From: Thermofilaceae archaeon
Lineage (GTDB): Archaea; Thermoproteota; Thermoprotei; Thermofilales; Thermofilaceae
Direction: 5' to 3'
DNA: 8,299 nt
Assembly: GCA_027027675.1 (NCBI GenBank)
Contig: JALVKT010000155.1
Span: 1 to 8,299 of the forward strand
Of the stretch, positions 5,547 to 8,299 are shown in pieces. Each line of letters begins with the position of its first letter. The first letter of the stretch is position 1. The position numbers and the translations under genes are program-made. Below the pieces are notes generated by a model, which worked only from the letters and a program-made list of their open reading frames with translations, was not told the DNA's origin and did not search any database.

Positions 5547-8299
5547 TACTCGGCCACCTCACCAATCTTGTACTGGTTGAGCATCCAGTAGTCGTACTTC
5601 TCGGGGCTCGCCTTCTTCACGTAGACGAGGCACACCTTGGTCTCCTGCATCGTGGTGACGGTGTCCATGTAGAGCGCGGTGACGCTGTTGGCCACGGCGT
5701 GCGTCCTGTGGGCGCCCGCGAAGCCCCAGTTCCACGGCATGTTTATCACGAACACGTCCTTCCCGTTGATCTTCAGCTTGGGCAGCCTCTTCGTCACGAA
5801 GGCGCGCACGTAGATCCTGTTCCTCTTGTTGCCGACCTCTATGATGTCGCCGCTCTTCACGCCTATCTTGGCGGCCAGCTCCTCAGGTATCTCCGCGTAG
5901 GGCTCTGGCACCAGCTCGGCGAGCAGCGGGATGTTCCTCGTCAGCTGGCCCGTGTGGAAGTGCTCTACAAGCCTGTTAGTTGTGAGCACCGCTACCTGCG
6001 CTCCCTCGGGCGGCTGCAGCTCCCTCGGGGTAATGCTCACAGTCTCCTTGAGGAACTCCCAGCCCTTCACGGGCTCGAGGAACCTCATGTTCTCGGCGCG
6101 GCGCCAAGCCATGGCCGGGTACTTCGTCGCCAGCTCGAGGTCCGGGCTCTCAACGGGCTCGTAGTGTATCGGGTAGCGCATGTCCCACGCCCATATGGCG
6201 CCGTCCTTCCCGGTGTAGGCGTACCATATGCCGTACTTCTCTATCATCTTCAGCACGCACTCCCTGAAGTCGCCGTTCGCGGCGCAGTCGGCGAGCTCCT
6301 TGCTGAACGCGTCCTTGACCTGGCTCCACTCCTTCCAGCCCACGAACTTGACCGTCTTCCCGCCGATGGTCTTCGTGCCCTTGAAGTAGGGCTTCACGTA
6401 GGCGGCCCTACCCATGGCTATCACTTCGGGGTCGTAGTAGAAGCTCTCCGCCAGCGGGTACTTGACGCCCATCTCGTCGAGAGTCTTTATCTCGTAGCTG
6501 CCGTCCTCCTTGAATATCACGAACTTCCCGACAACCTTCTCGTTCAGCAGGAGGTCCTTGGGCGTCACGGCGCCGGTGAATATGTCCGTCATCCCGCTCC
6601 AGGCGCGCTTGTAGAACTTGCCGATGAGGAAGTTGTGTCCCGGCAGGAAGGCCGGCCTCCACTCGCCCGTAATGGCGTCCCTCATCTCACCCGTCTCGCC
6701 GGTTATCTTCTCCGTTGTCGGGCCCTTGGCGAACGCGTAGATGTCGTTCTTCGCGACGTAGGTCTTCGTCATGCCAAGCGTCTTCTCGAGGGTCCAGAGG
6801 TTGTAGAGTATCCTCACGTTCCTAGGCCAGGTCCAGCCCCAGTCCTTGTGCATCTCATACTTCGCGTCCAGTATACCGTCTATCCTGTCGGGGGTGCGGA
6901 GGATGTTCTTCCTCCTCTTGGAGAGGTTCTCGTGCCTCACCCAGTCATACATGCCGTAGTAGAGGTCCACCGCAAGGTCGATCTCCTTGTAGACGAGCTC
7001 GGGGTCAACCTCGCCGTAGTCCCTGTCCGGGAACTTGTGGGTCGCATAGTCCATGAACACGTCGATCTTCCTCTCGTAGAGCTGCACCATCTCCCCGGTC
7101 TTCGGGTTCCTTATCGCCACCTTCTCCTTGTACTTGCCCGCCACCTCGTGCGGCAGCTTCGCGATGCCCGCGTCGCGAAGGTAGTCGTAGAGCTTCTTCA
7201 TGATCCACAGGTCGGCCATTGCGAGGCCGGGCGGAGGTACGACGCGGTCCGTCCACTGGAGCCACCTGTTACTGTTGGTTATGCTGCCGTACTTCTCGTA
7301 CTGCGTGGCGCCTGGCAGGAGGACGTCCGCGAACCACGCCGTCTCGGTCTCCCAGAGGTCGACCACAACTACGAGGTCCAGGCTGGCGAGCGCGGACCAG
7401 GTGAGCTTTCCGAACGCGTCGCTCACCGCCGGGTTCTCAGCCATTAGGAAGGCAGCCTTGATGACGCCGTCGAAGAGGGCGCCGTCGATCCACGTGTTCT
7501 CCGTGTAGCCCTTGCCGAAGGGCAGGTCGCTTATCACCTTGCCGTGCTCAGGGTCGTCCTCGGGGTCTGTGCCCACAAATATGCCCCACGTCAGCTCGAA
7601 GCGGCGCCAGTTGTTGAACCACCAGGACCACAGGATCTTTGTGCCGTTCACCTCTCCCTTGCCGTGCGGGCCGAAGCCGTTGCCGGCCCACTCGGGTATC
7701 TCCCAGTGCCATGCGTCGGGGAAGCCCTGGTTCTTCCAGTCCTGGTACACCCTAATGCTCAGCGTGTTAGGCGGCTGCTTAACGTAGCCTGGGAGGATGT
7801 GGCTCAGGATGCACATGTCCGTGGTGCCCTGGACGTTGCTGTGCCCCCTGTACGGGTTGAGGCCTCCGCCGGGGAAGCCCATGTTGCCGAGGGTGAGCTG
7901 GAGCAGGGTGCTCATCCTCGTGATCTGGGTGCCGATGTGGTGCTGTGTCTGGCCCATGGCCCACTGGATGCTCGCGAACTTCTTCCACTTCGTCGTCACG
8001 CCGCTGTTCTCCACGTAGAGCTTCGCGATCTCCCTGAGCTTGTCGACGGGTATGCCGGTGATCTTGCTCACAGTCTCGGCGTCGTACTCCTTCGCTATCT
8101 CCTTGAACTCCATTATGTCGTCCATCGTGGCGTTGAGCCTGGGCAGCATCTCCTTGAACTCCTCGAGCTGGTCGACCGGCGGGTTCCTCTCGTAGAAGGC
8201 GTAGTGGAGCAGGTAGAGGAGGAACGCGATGTCCGTGCCGGGCCTGAAGAACGCGAATATGTCCGCCACGGCGGCGGTGCGGCCGAACTTGGGGTCGAC
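5546..8299 (-). CDS. fdhA: Formate dehydrogenase alpha (catalytic molybdopterin) subunit, partial: N-terminus outside window
   Basis: This is the large subunit that oxidises formate to CO2 at a bis-pyranopterin Mo or W centre. The visible 917 residues enter mid-domain with VDPKFGRTAAVADIF, matching VDPRFTRTASVADIY near residue 258 of E. coli FdnG, so roughly 250 residues are missing, including any twin-arginine signal, the N-terminal [4Fe-4S] motif and the catalytic Cys/Sec. Visible cofactor-domain landmarks are TQHHIGTQ, LGNMGFPGGG, RGHSNVQG (151-158) and SNRWLQW. The C-terminal dinucleotide-binding domain begins near residue 768 with TTNRLVEHFHTGQLTRN. The part seen is about 160 residues longer than the same part of FdnG, mainly because of residues 501-710. 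The coding frame is open to the window edge without an in-frame TGA, and the GTG at 8269 is internal. fdhB follows after 14 bases. Close relatives in the same superfamily (NapA, polysulfide reductase) fit less well given FdnH/FdnI-type partners. Confidence 0.93.
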   Translation of the reverse strand, partial: VDPKFGRTAAVADIFAFFRPGTDIAFLLYLLHYAFYERNPPVDQLEEFKEMLPRLNATMDDIMEFKEIAKEYDAETVSKITGIPVDKLREIAKLYVENSGVTTKWKKFASIQWAMGQTQHHIGTQITRMSTLLQLTLGNMGFPGGGLNPYRGHSNVQGTTDMCILSHILPGYVKQPPNTLSIRVYQDWKNQGFPDAWHWEIPEWAGNGFGPHGKGEVNGTKILWSWWFNNWRRFELTWGIFVGTDPEDDPEHGKVISDLPFGKGYTENTWIDGALFDGVIKAAFLMAENPAVSDAFGKLTWSALASLDLVVVVDLWETETAWFADVLLPGATQYEKYGSITNSNRWLQWTDRVVPPPGLAMADLWIMKKLYDYLRDAGIAKLPHEVAGKYKEKVAIRNPKTGEMVQLYERKIDVFMDYATHKFPDRDYGEVDPELVYKEIDLAVDLYYGMYDWVRHENLSKRRKNILRTPDRIDGILDAKYEMHKDWGWTWPRNVRILYNLWTLEKTLGMTKTYVAKNDIYAFAKGPTTEKITGETGEMRDAITGEWRPAFLPGHNFLIGKFYKRAWSGMTDIFTGAVTPKDLLLNEKVVGKFVIFKEDGSYEIKTLDEMGVKYPLAESFYYDPEVIAMGRAAYVKPYFKGTKTIGGKTVKFVGWKEWSQVKDAFSKELADCAANGDFRECVLKMIEKYGIWYAYTGKDGAIWAWDMRYPIHYEPVESPDLELATKYPAMAWRRAENMRFLEPVKGWEFLKETVSITPRELQPPEGAQVAVLTTNRLVEHFHTGQLTRNIPLLAELVPEPYAEIPEELAAKIGVKSGDIIEVGNKRNRIYVRAFVTKRLPKLKINGKDVFVINMPWNWGFAGAHRTHAVANSVTALYMDTVTTMQETKVCLVYVKKASPEKYDYWMLNQYKIGEVAE

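Noticed and set aside
5699..7447. Long plus-strand open frame (582 codons) opposite fdhA
   Set aside because: It is an exact shadow of a strongly supported gene. Its translation is Val/Leu/His/Arg-rich with no recognisable domain, a result of GC-rich third positions in fdhA, and no promoter or ribosome binding site is seen.
8267..8269. GTG as the start of the formate dehydrogenase large subunit
   Set aside because: The frame stays open to 8299, and the residues before this codon (VDPKFGRTAA) match a conserved internal block of FdnG. The gene clearly continues beyond the window.
5546..8299. Selenocysteine codon or SECIS element in the visible fdhA
   Set aside because: No in-frame TGA occurs in the visible part, and the catalytic residue is expected upstream of the window.

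Overview
This GC-rich window is tightly packed with genes and looks like chromosomal DNA from a hyperthermophilic archaeon, most likely a crenarchaeote (Desulfurococcales, Acidilobales or Thermoproteales type). The reasons are heavy AGG (Arg) and ATA (Ile) codon use, TATA boxes about 26 bases upstream of apparently leaderless start codons, oligo-T terminators without hairpins, GGTG/GAGGT ribosome binding sites, and 4-base gene overlaps. The exact genus cannot be fixed from the sequence alone.

Layout, left to right. (1) Bases 1-335, minus strand: the N-terminal two thirds or so of a small dual-specificity/tyrosine phosphatase with an intact CX5R active site, cut by the window edge. (2) Bases 336-412: a short divergent promoter region serving the phosphatase and the plus-strand tldD-tldE operon. 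(3) Bases 413-3111, plus strand: tldD and tldE, overlapping by ATGA, encoding the two subunits of a TldD/TldE metalloprotease. TldD carries HExxxH and a C-terminal cysteine; TldE is the paralogue without the metal site. (4) Bases 3110-3125: interleaved oligo-T terminators shared by two converging operons. (5) Bases 3124-8299, minus strand: a formate dehydrogenase locus read right to left as fdhA (large molybdenum/tungsten subunit, N-terminus outside the window), fdhB (four [4Fe-4S] clusters plus a C-terminal membrane anchor), fdhC (four-helix cytochrome b), then fdhE (four-CxxC assembly factor).

The dehydrogenase is of the membrane-bound FDH-N architecture known from Escherichia coli FdnGHI. 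Formate would be oxidised at the FdhA cofactor, electrons would pass through the FdhB iron-sulfur chain to two haems b in FdhC and then to the quinone pool. FdhE probably assists maturation or quality control of the enzyme. fdhB and fdhC lie downstream of fdhA with almost no spacing, whereas fdhE follows a 57-base gap holding an oligo-T run that also reads as a TATA box, so fdhE may have its own promoter.

No complete novel system is visible. The points most worth a second look are a roughly 140-residue insertion in FdhA relative to E. coli FdnG (from memory, not an alignment run), a four-cysteine loop next to the presumed quinone site of FdhC, and the very compact regulatory junctions. No RNA genes, CRISPR arrays, insertion sequences or long repeats were seen, and no gene-free stretch exceeds 80 bases.
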